From positions 1 to 64,000 of the forward strand of contig NZ_JAOQJY010000009.1 in NCBI RefSeq assembly GCF_025567525.1: a stretch of DNA of 64,000 nucleotides. The letters are read 5' to 3'. Shown here piece after piece: positions 7,602-15,978 of this stretch (the stretch's first letter is position 1; each line of letters opens with the position of its first letter). Position numbers and translations under genes: made by a program. The stretch comes from Gallintestinimicrobium propionicum (GTDB taxonomy: Bacteria; Bacillota; Clostridia; Lachnospirales; Lachnospiraceae). The notes under the pieces were generated by a model. The model was not told the DNA's origin, did not search any database, and saw only the letters and a list, made by a program, of their open reading frames with translations.

Positions 7602-9125
7602 TTACTCCGTCTGTTCGTCAACGATATACAGCTTTGCAAAATCCTGTACATACAGCGGGTAGAACTCGTAACCGCCGTATTTTTTGTTCAGGGCTACAAA
7701 GGAAGGCAGATCCTGAATGTATACATTTGCCGCATCCTCTGCCAGAATCTTTTCGCATTCCTTATAATATCCGGTCTTTTCGTCATCGTCTGCGCTTGCT
7801 GCTGCCGCTTTGTATGCTTCGTCATAGGCAGGATCATTAAAGTTAATGAAATTATTGGAAGCAGTGCTTTCGAATCTGGACAGCAGCGCTGCTGCAGTCA
7901 GACTGGATGCGTCTACGCCAACTACGGTCGCTTCATAATTACGGTCGGAATAAACATCAGACAGCCAGCTCTCCCATTCGATCAGCTGGATGTTGGCAGT
8001 TACACCGATCTCCTTTAACTGTTCTGCAATTACCTGCGCGGTATCGATATGCTGCTGATAGTTGGAAGGAACGGTCAGCGTAAAGGAAAATCCGTCGGGA
8101 TAGCCAGCCTCTGTCAACAGCTCCTTTGCCTTTTCGATATTGGTCGTATACAGATCATTTAACTCTTCCATATAATATTTGCCGAACGACGGGAACATGC
8201 TGCTGCCGATCTGCGATCCCTTTCCATCGGAAATCATGTCCATAATGCCCTGCGGATCTACCGCATAGCAAAGTGCCTGGCGAACCCGTACATCGTTAAA
8301 GGGCTCCTTTGCATTGTTTAAATACATCGCCTGCACAAGGTTCATCGTACCTTCCAGCACATCGAAATCATCGGACAGCTGATCTGCCTGTGCCTGGGAA
8401 ATTCTCGCAAACATATCAACTGAACCGCCGTTTAAGCTGGTCACAATCGTGTCCGCATTCGCGATTACCTGAAGCTTTACGGTATCGATGTTTGCCGGTG
8501 TACCCCAGTATTCATCGAATTTCTCTAAGATCACATTTTCCTGAGGGGAACGGGATACATATTTGTACGGGCCGGTTCCGATCGGATTGCTCTCAGGATC
8601 CTCGTTGGCTGCCGGTATGATCGCTGCGGTCAGGTAAGGGAGGAAGTCGGTATTTCCTTCTTTTAATACGATCTCAACGGTTTTCTCATCAATGATATTC
8701 ACGCTGTCAATCGCCAAAAAAGCCGATACCAACGGGTCACCGTTACTGGTATCGGCACATCTGTCAATGGAATATTTTACATCTTCCGCCGTAACAGTTG
8801 TGCCGTCATGAAATTTTACCCCATCGCGAAGCGTGAAGGTATACACTTTTCCATCTTCCGAAATGGTATGGCTCTCTGCTACAGCGTCGTTTAAGTTTCC
8901 TTCGCTGTCAGGCTTTACAAGACCTTCGAATACATTGAACAATACCTCTTTGGTTCCCGCCGCCACTGCTTTGTGGGGGTCAAGACTGTCCACATCCTGA
9001 GGAATTCCAATGGTAATCTGAGAAGATTCCTTTCCCGCCTTATCGCCCGAGCACGCGCCCAGTGCAATAGTCAGTGCTGCGCACACCAAAGTCAAAAGAA
9101 CTTTTTTTCCTGCTTTTGTCTTCAT
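7602..9125 (-). CDS. Peptide ABC transporter substrate-binding lipoprotein (family 5)
   Basis: This 507-residue protein begins with a basic, hydrophobic lipoprotein signal ending in LGAC, so cysteine 25 would be lipidated and the protein held on the outside of the membrane. The mature part has the family 5 features, including YTFTLRDGVKFHDGTTVTAEDV near residues 95-114 and the later AREAL-type segment RVRQALCYAVD near 281. It binds peptides or related solutes for the importer encoded downstream. It is the first gene of the string, with its own promoter at 9288 and a strong AAGGAG ribosome site. Confidence 0.94.
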   Translation of the reverse strand: MKTKAGKKVLLTLVCAALTIALGACSGDKAGKESSQITIGIPQDVDSLDPHKAVAAGTKEVLFNVFEGLVKPDSEGNLNDAVAESHTISEDGKVYTFTLRDGVKFHDGTTVTAEDVKYSIDRCADTSNGDPLVSAFLAIDSVNIIDEKTVEIVLKEGNTDFLPYLTAAIIPAANEDPESNPIGTGPYKYVSRSPQENVILEKFDEYWGTPANIDTVKLQVIANADTIVTSLNGGSVDMFARISQAQADQLSDDFDVLEGTMNLVQAMYLNNAKEPFNDVRVRQALCYAVDPQGIMDMISDGKGSQIGSSMFPSFGKYYMEELNDLYTTNIEKAKELLTEAGYPDGFSFTLTVPSNYQQHIDTAQVIAEQLKEIGVTANIQLIEWESWLSDVYSDRNYEATVVGVDASSLTAAALLSRFESTASNNFINFNDPAYDEAYKAAAASADDDEKTGYYKECEKILAEDAANVYIQDLPSFVALNKKYGGYEFYPLYVQDFAKLYIVDEQTE

Positions 9126-9287
9126 GTGTTTCTCCTTTTTGATTTGATCTTTATTCAGTTGTACTTTCCGGTTGCGGCAGCTGTCCGCACCAAAAAGCTG
9201 TGTCGGGATACACCAACGCGTTTTTCATCGGGAAGCGAATTCCCGTGCGGCGAAAAACAGAGCGTCGTCTTTCCCAACGCCTCACTT

Positions 9288-9316
9288 ATTGTATACAGGA
9301 GTGAATCAAATTGCAA
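9288..9316 (-). promoter_or_regulatory. Promoter of the peptide ABC transporter operon
   Basis: The minus strand shows TTGCAA (9311-9316), 17 bp and TACAAT (9288-9293). The leader to the start codon at 9125 is about 160 nt and contains a small GGGAA/TTCCC hairpin near 9228-9244. I found no recognised riboswitch in it. The promoter lies just after the nrdR stop codon at 9320. Confidence 0.6.
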
Positions 9317-9319
9317 GAT

Positions 9320-9781
9320 TTATTTTTTCTTTTTTTCAACGGCCTTGCGCAGTTCGTCAAAAAAGGTATTTACGTCTTTAAATTCGCGGTAAACAGAAGC
9401 AAACCGCACATAGGCGACCGCATCCAGATCTTTCAGTTTGTTCATGACCAGCTCCCCGATCACGCTGCTTGGGATCTCCTTTTCTTCCCTGGAAAAAATA
9501 TCTGTCTCCACTTCGTCGATCAGCCCTGTGATCTCGTTGGCGCTGACCGGACGCTTATGGCAGGCACGCAGCACGCCGGCTTCGATCTTGGAACGGTCGT
9601 AGGGCTCCCGGTTGTTATCTTTTTTGATGACAATCAGAGGGATCGTCTCTACCTTTTCATAGGTCGTAAAACGTTTGCCGCACACATCGCATACCCGGCG
9701 GCGGCGAATCGCGTTATTATCATCGGATGGACGGGAATCAATTACTCTCGTATTGTCCCGACCGCAAAAAGGGCATTTCAT
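9320..9781 (-). CDS. nrdR: Transcriptional repressor NrdR
   Basis: This 153-residue regulator represses ribonucleotide reductase genes by sensing dNTP/ATP levels. It has the N-terminal zinc ribbon MKCPFCGRDNTRVIDSR, the second CxxC pair in RRRVCDVCGKRFTTYE, and the following ATP-cone domain (about residues 49-139) with KKDNNREPYDRSKI. I start it at 9781, where MKCPFC is the conserved family start and a GGAG site lies 9 bp upstream; the open frame continues 16 codons further without a better signal. No ribonucleotide reductase gene is in the window. Confidence 0.95.
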   Translation of the reverse strand: MKCPFCGRDNTRVIDSRPSDDNNAIRRRRVCDVCGKRFTTYEKVETIPLIVIKKDNNREPYDRSKIEAGVLRACHKRPVSANEITGLIDEVETDIFSREEKEIPSSVIGELVMNKLKDLDAVAYVRFASVYREFKDVNTFFDELRKAVEKKKK

Positions 9782-9881
9782 CTTTCTGCTCCTGTCTGCC
9801 CGAACAGAAAAAATCCGGGCCGTTTTCATTCATTCCTCATGCAGAAACTGCTGTAGTTTCAGCACTTTCTACTATGAGTAA

Positions 9882-9910
9882 ATTATAATGAAAACAGCCC
9901 GAGCTGTCAA
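9882..9910 (-). promoter_or_regulatory. Consensus promoter of nrdR
   Basis: The minus strand shows a perfect TTGACA (9905-9910), 17 bp and TATAAT (9882-9887). The leader contains the palindrome GAAACT-ACAGC-AGTTTC (about 9844-9860). This does not resemble a typical NrdR box, so autoregulation cannot be claimed. Confidence 0.75.
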
Positions 9911-9975
9911 TCATTCCCTGATTTTGCAAGCTTTTTGGCGCCTGCCTTTTTTGAAAAGACTCTGCCTGCGCCACA

Positions 9976-10812
9976 TTATTGCTTCTGTCCGTACTCCGTC
10001 GGATAGACCGAACCGAATTTTCGGAAATTGCCCGGGGTCAGTCCGGTCGCCTCTTTAAAGCAGCTGTGAAAATAATTTTCATCCGTATAGGACAGCCGCT
10101 CTGCGATTTCCTGAATCGACATGCCGGAATAGAGCAGATAGCGCTTTGCCGCTTCGATTTTCTGTTCTCGCAGATACTGATACGGCGTGATCTGATAGCG
10201 GTTCCGGAACTGGTTGATCAAATGGTTTCTGGAATAATGCAGACTTTCACACAGCTGCTCTAACTTGACATTTTCCTCCACATGCAGATCGATCCATTCC
10301 TTAATCTGCTCCGGAAGCGTGCGGGTATGGCTGCTGCCCTGGTTATGAAGCTTCTGGAGGATCTCCAGCACTGCGACTGCCGTCTCGTCCGCCATTTTAT
10401 CGTAATCCCCATCGAACTGCTCCAGGCGCTGCAGGAGTGCTTCCATCTGCCCGGAGATATCGCAGTTGTGCATCAGGTATACGGTTCGGTCCAGATAAGC
10501 AGAAAACATTGCTTCCGCCATCAGTCCGTTAAAGCAGATCCAGATCTTCGTCCACGGTTCCTCCTCATCCGACCAATAGCAGTGTGGGATGCCTCTTTTT
10601 AAAAAATAGACATCCCCCGCCCGCGGCTCCAGGCGTTGTCCGTCGATCACCAGCATCCCTTTTCCGCTGTAAATATATTCAAATGAATACAGATTTTCCG
10701 GCTTTCTCTCGATCCGATATGTCCCATCACAATAGGATACTCCTGCTAACAGGACGTTAAATGGCCGGTCTTTTTTTTCATAATTCCAAAAGCTGCAAAT
10801 TTTTTCTGTCAT
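9976..10812 (-). CDS. AraC family transcriptional regulator
   Basis: This is a 278-residue regulator with an N-terminal cupin-type sensor (about 20-120, with the motif GDVYFLKRGIPHCYW) and a C-terminal double helix-turn-helix (about 178-268) showing SRNHLINQFRNRYQITPYQY and YTDENYFHSCFKEATGLTP. I choose the ATG at 10812 because AGGAAG lies just upstream; the open frame reaches 10860 without a ribosome site. It lies 111 bp after the GH38 alpha-mannosidase gene in the same direction, so it probably controls the mannan genes in response to a sugar. The inducer is unknown. Confidence 0.9.
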   Translation of the reverse strand: MTEKICSFWNYEKKDRPFNVLLAGVSYCDGTYRIERKPENLYSFEYIYSGKGMLVIDGQRLEPRAGDVYFLKRGIPHCYWSDEEEPWTKIWICFNGLMAEAMFSAYLDRTVYLMHNCDISGQMEALLQRLEQFDGDYDKMADETAVAVLEILQKLHNQGSSHTRTLPEQIKEWIDLHVEENVKLEQLCESLHYSRNHLINQFRNRYQITPYQYLREQKIEAAKRYLLYSGMSIQEIAERLSYTDENYFHSCFKEATGLTPGNFRKFGSVYPTEYGQKQ

Positions 10813-10881
10813 GTCTTCCTGTCGTTCCTTTGTCACTTCTATACGGCGGAATGTCTGCATGCGGGCGATTCTGTTCTTCCT

Positions 10882-10917
10882 AACACTGGAATGCCCGAAG
10901 GGCGTGCATTCCAGTGT
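10882..10917 (-). repeat. Hairpin repeat family 1, covariant copy 2
   Basis: The arms AACACTGGAATGC and GCATTCCAGTGTT form a strong hairpin with a short GC-rich centre. Compared with the common arm CAATAGAATG, the changes are matched on the other arm, so pairing is kept. It begins 7 bp beyond the GH38 stop codon and could end or attenuate transcription before the AraC gene. Confidence 0.65.
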
Positions 10918-10923
10918 TGGAAA

Positions 10924-13389
10924 TCAGTCCAACAGATCTGCTTCTGCCAGCTGTTTTGTCTGTTCGTCATAATGAAGCGTTTTGATCTCGAATCCTTTTA
11001 AAGATACCGGGCAGGCAACACCTGCAAACGGCAGTTCTACAACTGCTGTGGTATCTTTACCGGTGCTCTCATAAAGACGAAGCGTATATCCTTCCCCGTT
11101 TTCTGCCTTTTTCCATGCAGAGACCAGAACATTTGCCTGATCGACCAAAATTGCGGGTGCTTTCTTTTCTCCGGCTCCGGATGCATTGAGGGCGAGCACA
11201 TAAGGCTCTTCATTGTAAGCCTGTGCAGTGCGGTCCACATTGTCCAAAAGATCTGCCTTTCCTGCTTCAAAGCGGAATGCAAACTTACGTTCTCCCTGTT
11301 CCATCCGAACGGTGTGACGAACCTCATGCAGCGTCTTTTTCTCATCGAAATCCGCTGCAGAATAGCCCGCAGAGTGCAGCAGCGTCAGTCCGATCACGCC
11401 GTCTTCGATGCTGCTTCCGTAGCTGCCGCCGTTGACTGCCGTAAACGTCTTTTCTCCGTCCGTCCACGCATTCCAGCGCTGTGCGACAACTTCCTGGCCT
11501 TCCTGTGCCAGAGCTTCCCTGCCGAACATTACCTGTCCGTAATAGGTTCCCTGCTCCATTGCAGACGGAATCATCCATTTCAAAACAGTATCGTTTTCGT
11601 TCCAGTATACGCCGATTTCCACATCCATATGCGTATCGTTCTTCGGCAGAATATAACGCTGATACAGCTTGCTGTTATGCCAGCCAAACAGCGCTTCCAC
11701 AACCGTACGCACCTTACCGTCCTCGATCACGCGCACAGAGGGATCGATCTGCTCGTATAATCCGGAGAATTCGCTTCCCTCGTGATCTGTCAGCAGTGTA
11801 AACGCTCTGCGCGCTCCGGGCTCATTTTTCCAGAGTCCCCAGGAATTATAAGTACCGTCGATCGCTACCGGGCAAAAGCTGCCAGGCTTTAAGTATTCGG
11901 TATCCCCGACCTTCCAGGAATCCACCAGACCAGTTCTGGGGTTGATCTCTATACGCATTTTGCCGTTGTCAAAGACAAAGTTTTCTTTTCTGGAAATCCG
12001 TTCAAAGGTCGGACGCTTTTCGATCGCATCAAACCAGACATCCACCCAATTCATCGCACATGGTTTTAAGGTTGCTTCCACGACAACTCTCTTACGCCAG
12101 TCGATGCAGAAATGACTGCATTCCATCTCCGACTGGGTCGGCACTTCTTCGCCGTTTACAGATGCTCTCGGATGATAGAAGCAGGGATCCCAGTTCTGTT
12201 TGGGCAGTCCGACTTCAAACGCGAACTGTCCGGTAATCGGATACGGATGCGGGTTGTATAAAAATGCGCAGGAGCTTCCTTCTTTGATCGGTGCCTCACC
12301 TGCAGTCAGCGCAATCGCACTTCTGCAGTTGACGCGGGACATCAGCTCCAGACCGTGATCCAGCAGGCGCAGCGTATCTTCTTCTACCTGCTGTGTACCG
12401 GAGCCAGGCAGCGCATCATGAAACTCTGAGAACAACAATGCACGAACTGCTTCGTGAATCTCTTCCTTCGGATATTTCGTGCCGTATAACAGCTCTGCCT
12501 GCGTCGCCATCTTTTCGCCGACTAAAATCTCATTTTCCAGCAGGCGGTGCTTCTGTTTTACCCGAACCTGAGACGTATAGCATCCCTCTGCAACCGGATT
12601 CAGGCTCTTTTCCACAACCGGATAGGAGGTTTTGGCCGCTTTTCTCTCTTTAAAGTAAGCTTCCGGATTGGAGTGGATAATCTCCAGTTCGTCCGCACGC
12701 TCTTTGATCAGCTTTGTCACATCGGTCAAATCTACTCTGGAGGGTCCGCCGCCGTGGTCGCCGACGCCCCAGAGATATAAGGATACCGGTTCGTCCTTCG
12801 TATCTTCGAGGAACTGTTCCAGTTCTTTTCCGACATGCCCGTAAACGGAGTTATAGTTTTCATCGGAACGATGCACCAGAACCTCCGAACCGGCAAGACC
12901 TTTCCACAGATAATCCTGTTCCTCAAACGGGAACTGCGCCTTTGCCGGACGGCATACCACATAAGTATCATAGCCAGCCTGATTTAAGATCTGAACCAGA
13001 CCTACAGAATGACCAAAGGAGTCAAAGTTAATCGCCGTTGTCGGGCGCACGCCGAATTCTTCTTCGAAGAACCGGTGTCCTTCCGAAATGTTTCGGATAA
13101 TGGATTCGCCGTTTGGCATGTTGCAGTCGGGCTGCAAATACCAGCCGCCCATGATATGCCATTTGCCCTCTTTGACCTTCTGCTGAATGCGAGCAAACAG
13201 CTCCGGCTCATTTTCCTTTACCCATTCGTATAAAATCGCTTCGTTGTGGTTGAACACAAAGTCCGGAAATTCCTCCGTAAAGGCTTCTGCCGTGCGGAAT
13301 GTGGAAAGCGCTTCCGTGCAGCCTTCCTGCCAGCGCCAGAGCCATACAGGGTCGAGGTGTGCGTTACAAATTAAGTGTACCCGTTTCAT
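10924..13389 (-). CDS. Glycoside hydrolase family 38 alpha-mannosidase
   Basis: This 821-residue enzyme removes terminal alpha-mannose from oligosaccharides. The N-terminal catalytic domain starts with the zinc-site motif CNAHLDPVWLWRW (residues 8-20) and contains NFDSFGHSVG, whose aspartate is the expected nucleophile. A second metal histidine lies in SEFHDALPGSG near residue 323. The remainder is the beta-rich mannosidase C-terminal region. There is no signal peptide, so it acts in the cytoplasm. The start at 13389 follows GGGG; the longer open frame to 13425 has no ribosome site. It follows the GH76 gene by 72 bp, separated by hairpin copy 3. Confidence 0.93.
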   Translation of the reverse strand: MKRVHLICNAHLDPVWLWRWQEGCTEALSTFRTAEAFTEEFPDFVFNHNEAILYEWVKENEPELFARIQQKVKEGKWHIMGGWYLQPDCNMPNGESIIRNISEGHRFFEEEFGVRPTTAINFDSFGHSVGLVQILNQAGYDTYVVCRPAKAQFPFEEQDYLWKGLAGSEVLVHRSDENYNSVYGHVGKELEQFLEDTKDEPVSLYLWGVGDHGGGPSRVDLTDVTKLIKERADELEIIHSNPEAYFKERKAAKTSYPVVEKSLNPVAEGCYTSQVRVKQKHRLLENEILVGEKMATQAELLYGTKYPKEEIHEAVRALLFSEFHDALPGSGTQQVEEDTLRLLDHGLELMSRVNCRSAIALTAGEAPIKEGSSCAFLYNPHPYPITGQFAFEVGLPKQNWDPCFYHPRASVNGEEVPTQSEMECSHFCIDWRKRVVVEATLKPCAMNWVDVWFDAIEKRPTFERISRKENFVFDNGKMRIEINPRTGLVDSWKVGDTEYLKPGSFCPVAIDGTYNSWGLWKNEPGARRAFTLLTDHEGSEFSGLYEQIDPSVRVIEDGKVRTVVEALFGWHNSKLYQRYILPKNDTHMDVEIGVYWNENDTVLKWMIPSAMEQGTYYGQVMFGREALAQEGQEVVAQRWNAWTDGEKTFTAVNGGSYGSSIEDGVIGLTLLHSAGYSAADFDEKKTLHEVRHTVRMEQGERKFAFRFEAGKADLLDNVDRTAQAYNEEPYVLALNASGAGEKKAPAILVDQANVLVSAWKKAENGEGYTLRLYESTGKDTTAVVELPFAGVACPVSLKGFEIKTLHYDEQTKQLAEADLLD

Positions 13390-13420
13390 ATGATTTCCCC
13401 TTTTTGTGCGTTCTCTATTG

Positions 13421-13460
13421 TTCATGACAATAGAATGTTCGCAGAGCGTTCATTCTATTG
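13421..13460 (-). repeat. Hairpin repeat family 1, copy 3
   Basis: The arms CAATAGAATG (428-437 of this kilobase) and CATTCTATTG (13451-13460) flank a GC-rich centre, with TTCATGA before them on the plus strand. It begins one base after the GH76 stop codon, between two genes that otherwise look like one operon, so it may reduce rather than abolish read-through. Confidence 0.82.
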
Positions 13461-13461
13461 T

Positions 13462-14454
13462 TTATTTTTTGTACGGCAGACACGCAAACTGCTGTGCTAC
13501 CGCCGCGCTGCAGCCCCATGCGCAGCGCGGGAACTCATTGGTCGGGAACTCCCATGCCGTCCACATCAGGTTCTGCGTGTTACGGTGCAGCCATGCGCTG
13601 TCCGCATTTTTCTCCATCCATGCAAAATATTTGGTCTGGTTCTCTTCATAAACGAGCTTGCTGAGCCATCTTGCCAGAATCCCCTTAAATCCTGGCATGT
13701 CGTCTCCATCCGCTTCGTTGTTCATGATGCCGTTTTTATACAGGTATTCCATTGTATAATCCGCTGCCAGAACCGCATTTTTTACATATTTCTCTTCACC
13801 GGTAAGCTGATGTAAAAATACACTCGCTCCGATAAAGGTTCCCTGGTTATAGGTCGAACACCACGCATTCAAGCCCTTTTCCAGGTTATAACAATCATAC
13901 ACCGCGCCATCTTCGCCAAAGAGCTTCTTCACTTCCCAGTCATAAATCGCAATCGCACGATCCAAATAACTCTGATTTTGAGTAATCTGATATAACAGGC
14001 TCGCTGCAATTGCTGCAGGACCGTTGATGCAGGCGTTTTTCGTCGTATTTTCGATTCTCCAGAACAGGCCTCCGCCCAGATCGTCGCTCCATGCGCGGTC
14101 AAAAACCAGATTGAAATGCTTCTCTGCCTGCTGCAGATAAATCTCTTCGTGAAATGCCTGATAGGCTCTTGCACAGGCAATCGTCATCCACATGATATCA
14201 TCATTAAACGGATTGTTCGACCAGTCTTCTCCAAACTCTTTGACAAATCCGCGGTACATTTTACCCATCAGTTCCTGATAATAAGGATCTTTGGTCTTAT
14301 CCCAGGCATCCATGACAACTTCCATGATCTCCGCCCTCGGCCAGTAAAATTCGCCGGTAATCATGCCGGTTCCATCCTCATCATCCCGGAAATATCTTGC
14401 AATAAAGCTCTTCATCGCCTTATCTGCAATCTGCATTCTGCTGTTTGTATCCAT
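13462..14454 (-). CDS. Glycoside hydrolase family 76 protein (alpha-1,6-mannanase type)
   Basis: This 330-residue protein has the GH76 fold features, including the catalytic pair of aspartates in PFNDDIMWMTIACARAY (near residues 102-118) and NQGTFIGASVFLHQLTG near 203. GH76 enzymes cleave the alpha-1,6-mannan backbone. No signal peptide or anchor is visible, unlike the secreted yeast-mannan enzymes of Bacteroides, so it probably works on imported short mannosides together with the GH38 enzyme encoded next. GGAGG precedes the ATG at 14454. No transporter gene adjoins the set. Confidence 0.88.
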   Translation of the reverse strand: MDTNSRMQIADKAMKSFIARYFRDDEDGTGMITGEFYWPRAEIMEVVMDAWDKTKDPYYQELMGKMYRGFVKEFGEDWSNNPFNDDIMWMTIACARAYQAFHEEIYLQQAEKHFNLVFDRAWSDDLGGGLFWRIENTTKNACINGPAAIAASLLYQITQNQSYLDRAIAIYDWEVKKLFGEDGAVYDCYNLEKGLNAWCSTYNQGTFIGASVFLHQLTGEEKYVKNAVLAADYTMEYLYKNGIMNNEADGDDMPGFKGILARWLSKLVYEENQTKYFAWMEKNADSAWLHRNTQNLMWTAWEFPTNEFPRCAWGCSAAVAQQFACLPYKK

Positions 14455-14525
14455 TTTGTCTCATCCTCCGCTGTATGTTTCATTCCAGTCCGACAACTAC
14501 TTTTTCGTCGACAGATATCATTTCT

Positions 14526-14554
14526 AATGTATGCTTTTTAAACCGGTTTGTAAA
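14526..14554 (-). promoter_or_regulatory. Promoter of the mannan genes with palindromic operator
   Basis: The minus strand shows TTTACA (14549-14554), 17 bp and TACATT (14526-14531). The perfect palindrome AAACCGGTTT (14540-14549) fills the upstream part of the spacer and touches the -35. The central CG and size resemble LacI-family operators, so a repressor may act here besides the AraC protein. That assignment is inference. Confidence 0.5.
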
Positions 14555-14635
14555 GGTGAAAAGCTGATATTCTTTTTCGTCAGCACTGCTGCGCAGATAT
14601 CTTGATGCCCTATTTCAAACAAATTTCTATGAAAT

Positions 14636-14667
14636 AAAAAAAGCCTTGAAAACTCAAGGCTTTTTTT
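14636..14667 (-). terminator. Rho-independent terminator after tRNA-Leu(AAG)
   Basis: The stem GCCTTGA/TCAAGGC (14643-14660) with a four-base loop is flanked by A and T tracts on both sides, so it can work in either direction. It lies directly after the tRNA on the minus strand. Confidence 0.85.
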
Positions 14668-14673
14668 ATTTCC

Positions 14674-14757
14674 TGCGGAAGATGGGACTTGAACCCACAC
14701 GATATTGCTATCACAAGATCCTTAGTCTTGCTCGTCTGCCAATTCCGACACTTCCGC
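14674..14757 (-). tRNA. tRNA-Leu (anticodon AAG)
   Basis: The 84-nt minus-strand sequence folds as a class II tRNA. The acceptor arm is GCGGAAG/CTTCCGC, the D-arm contains AATTGGCAGA, the anticodon stem CAAGA/TCTTG holds the loop CTAAGGA, the variable arm contains GATA/TATC and the T-loop is GTTCAAGTC. The anticodon is AAG, which reads CUU; A34 would be expected to be converted to inosine by TadA. The CCA end is not encoded. Confidence 0.92.
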
Positions 14758-14820
14758 ATAGCGGTTAACCGCTGCAAGAAGTATAATAGCATTATGCCGT
14801 CGGAAAGTCAACAACAAATT

Positions 14821-15375
14821 TTATTTTTTTTCAAGATCTGCCCGAATGGTTTCCCAGATGCAGGATGCCGCCAGATCTGAGCCCGCCGGTGAGGCATGTG
14901 CGCCGTCCTCCGCATACATTTCAATTTCCGGGTGATTCTTTTTGTACTGCCACCATTCTTCCCCAACCGGTGCCAGCAGTGCATCAATTTCTTCTGCAAT
15001 TTCCCGATGCGCTTTCGTCATACGAGGCTGCACCGCTTCCTCTTCCTTCATCGCCCAGGTCATGTAAATGACAGGCGTACTGTTTGCTTCCCGAATCCAA
15101 GCGTTCAATTTCCGCGCCGCCTCGAAAAACTTCTCCTCCGGTCCAAACGGATGCGCATGCTCCTGCAAAATAACATAATCATAATTGCCGAACAGAATAT
15201 CAAACCGCACATCCGGCTCTGCAACATGCTGTGCCAGGAACCAGCCGCCATGGGCGATCATCGTAACTTCGCAGTCATAGCCTGCCGCCCTCGCTTTTTT
15301 TGCCGCCATCAAAGGCATATCATTATAATAAGTATGACTGTTTCCAATAAATAACAATCTCAGTTTTTTTCCCAT
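14821..15375 (-). CDS. SGNH/GDSL-type hydrolase
   Basis: This 184-residue protein carries SGNH hydrolase landmarks: block I GNSHTYYND near residue 11 with the nucleophile serine, and block V DGAHAS near 164 with the aspartate and histidine. Such enzymes are esterases or acyl hydrolases; the substrate cannot be read from the sequence. There is no signal peptide. The start at 15375 is chosen for its AAGGA site; the open frame runs further to 15540 but crosses hairpin repeat copy 4 and is not plausible as protein. It is a single-gene unit. Confidence 0.8.
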   Translation of the reverse strand: MGKKLRLLFIGNSHTYYNDMPLMAAKKARAAGYDCEVTMIAHGGWFLAQHVAEPDVRFDILFGNYDYVILQEHAHPFGPEEKFFEAARKLNAWIREANSTPVIYMTWAMKEEEAVQPRMTKAHREIAEEIDALLAPVGEEWWQYKKNHPEIEMYAEDGAHASPAGSDLAASCIWETIRADLEKK

Positions 15376-15482
15376 CGCTTTCCTTCCGGCAGATTCTGCC
15401 GCCTCCTTCTTTTCGATTGTAGCACAGTCCAAATCAAAACACAAGGTTCGAAGCCTCCACAGCGGAAAGCATCCACGATGCG

Positions 15483-15552
15483 ATTCGCGACAATAGAATA
15501 TTCGTGGAACGCGCATTCTATTGTATTGCGAATGGCGCATGGGAACAGTAAC
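15483..15552 (-). repeat. Hairpin repeat family 1, copy 4 (extended form)
   Basis: The arms CAATAGAAT (15491-15499) and ATTCTATTG (15515-15523) are followed by TATTGCGAATGGCGCATGGG and then GAACAGTAAC. The extension matches copy 1 and, in part, copy 8. This copy stands about 108 bp upstream of the SGNH gene and has no minus-strand gene before it, so it cannot be explained as the 3' end of a present gene. Confidence 0.8.
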
Positions 15553-15590
15553 ATTTTTATTCCTTAAAGCTATTTTTTTACAAAAAAGAC

Positions 15591-15619
15591 TTGCATTTTG
15601 TTTTATACTGTGCTAGTAT
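15591..15619 (+). promoter_or_regulatory. Promoter of the first tRNA-Leu(CAG)
   Basis: TTGCAT (15591-15596), 17 bp and TAGTAT (15614-15619) with TGC just before the -10. The tRNA starts 29 bp after the -10. Confidence 0.72.
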
Positions 15620-15647
15620 TTTATCTTGTCAGCGGCAAGCAGACAAT

Positions 15648-15731
15648 GCAGGAATGGCGGAATTGGCAGACGCGTACGGTTCAGGTCCGTATGATAGCAA
15701 TATCATGAGAGTTCAAGTCTCTTTTCCTGCA
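15648..15731 (+). tRNA. tRNA-Leu (anticodon CAG), copy 1
   Basis: This is an 84-nt class II tRNA. The acceptor arm is GCAGGAA/TTCCTGC, the anticodon stem TACGG/CCGTA holds the loop TTCAGGT, the variable arm GATA/TATC is present and the T-loop is GTTCAAGTC. CCA is not encoded. It is identical to the copy at 15893. Confidence 0.94.
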
Positions 15732-15733
15732 CG

Positions 15734-15768
15734 GTAAAGCACATCACATTGTGGTGTGCTTTTTTGTT
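15734..15768 (+). terminator. Terminator of tRNA-Leu(CAG) copy 1
   Basis: GCACATCACA pairs with TGTGGTGTGC (one G-T pair), and TTTTTTG follows. The second copy has a related stem with different bases. Confidence 0.85.
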
Positions 15769-15816
15769 CCAGTAAATAGGAATAGCAAAAAATTTGTCAT
15801 TTTTTTCAAAAAAAGC

Positions 15817-15845
15817 TTGCACTCTTCGATTCTCTGTGATAACAT
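15817..15845 (+). promoter_or_regulatory. Promoter of the second tRNA-Leu(CAG)
   Basis: TTGCAC (15817-15822), 17 bp and TAACAT (15840-15845) with TGA just before the -10. It has the same architecture as the promoter of the first copy but differs in sequence. Confidence 0.68.
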
Positions 15846-15892
15846 ATTTTTTGTTGACAGCGCGTGGTTTTCAAAAGCCACAGTCAATAAAT

Positions 15893-15976
15893 GCAGGAAT
15901 GGCGGAATTGGCAGACGCGTACGGTTCAGGTCCGTATGATAGCAATATCATGAGAGTTCAAGTCTCTTTTCCTGCA
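15893..15976 (+). tRNA. tRNA-Leu (anticodon CAG), copy 2
   Basis: Identical over 84 nt to the tRNA at 15648, and the bases just outside both ends also match. The two copies are 245 bp apart with separate promoters and terminators, so they arose by tandem duplication of a whole unit. Confidence 0.94.
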
Positions 15977-15978
15977 CG

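Noticed and set aside
9844..9910. NrdR box in the nrdR promoter
   Set aside because: The palindrome in the leader has GAAACT arms and does not resemble the ACACAATATATTGTGT-type box.
15376..15540. N-terminal extension of the SGNH hydrolase
   Set aside because: The extension runs through a hairpin repeat and has no ribosome site; the start at 15375 has AAGGA upstream and begins the conserved domain.
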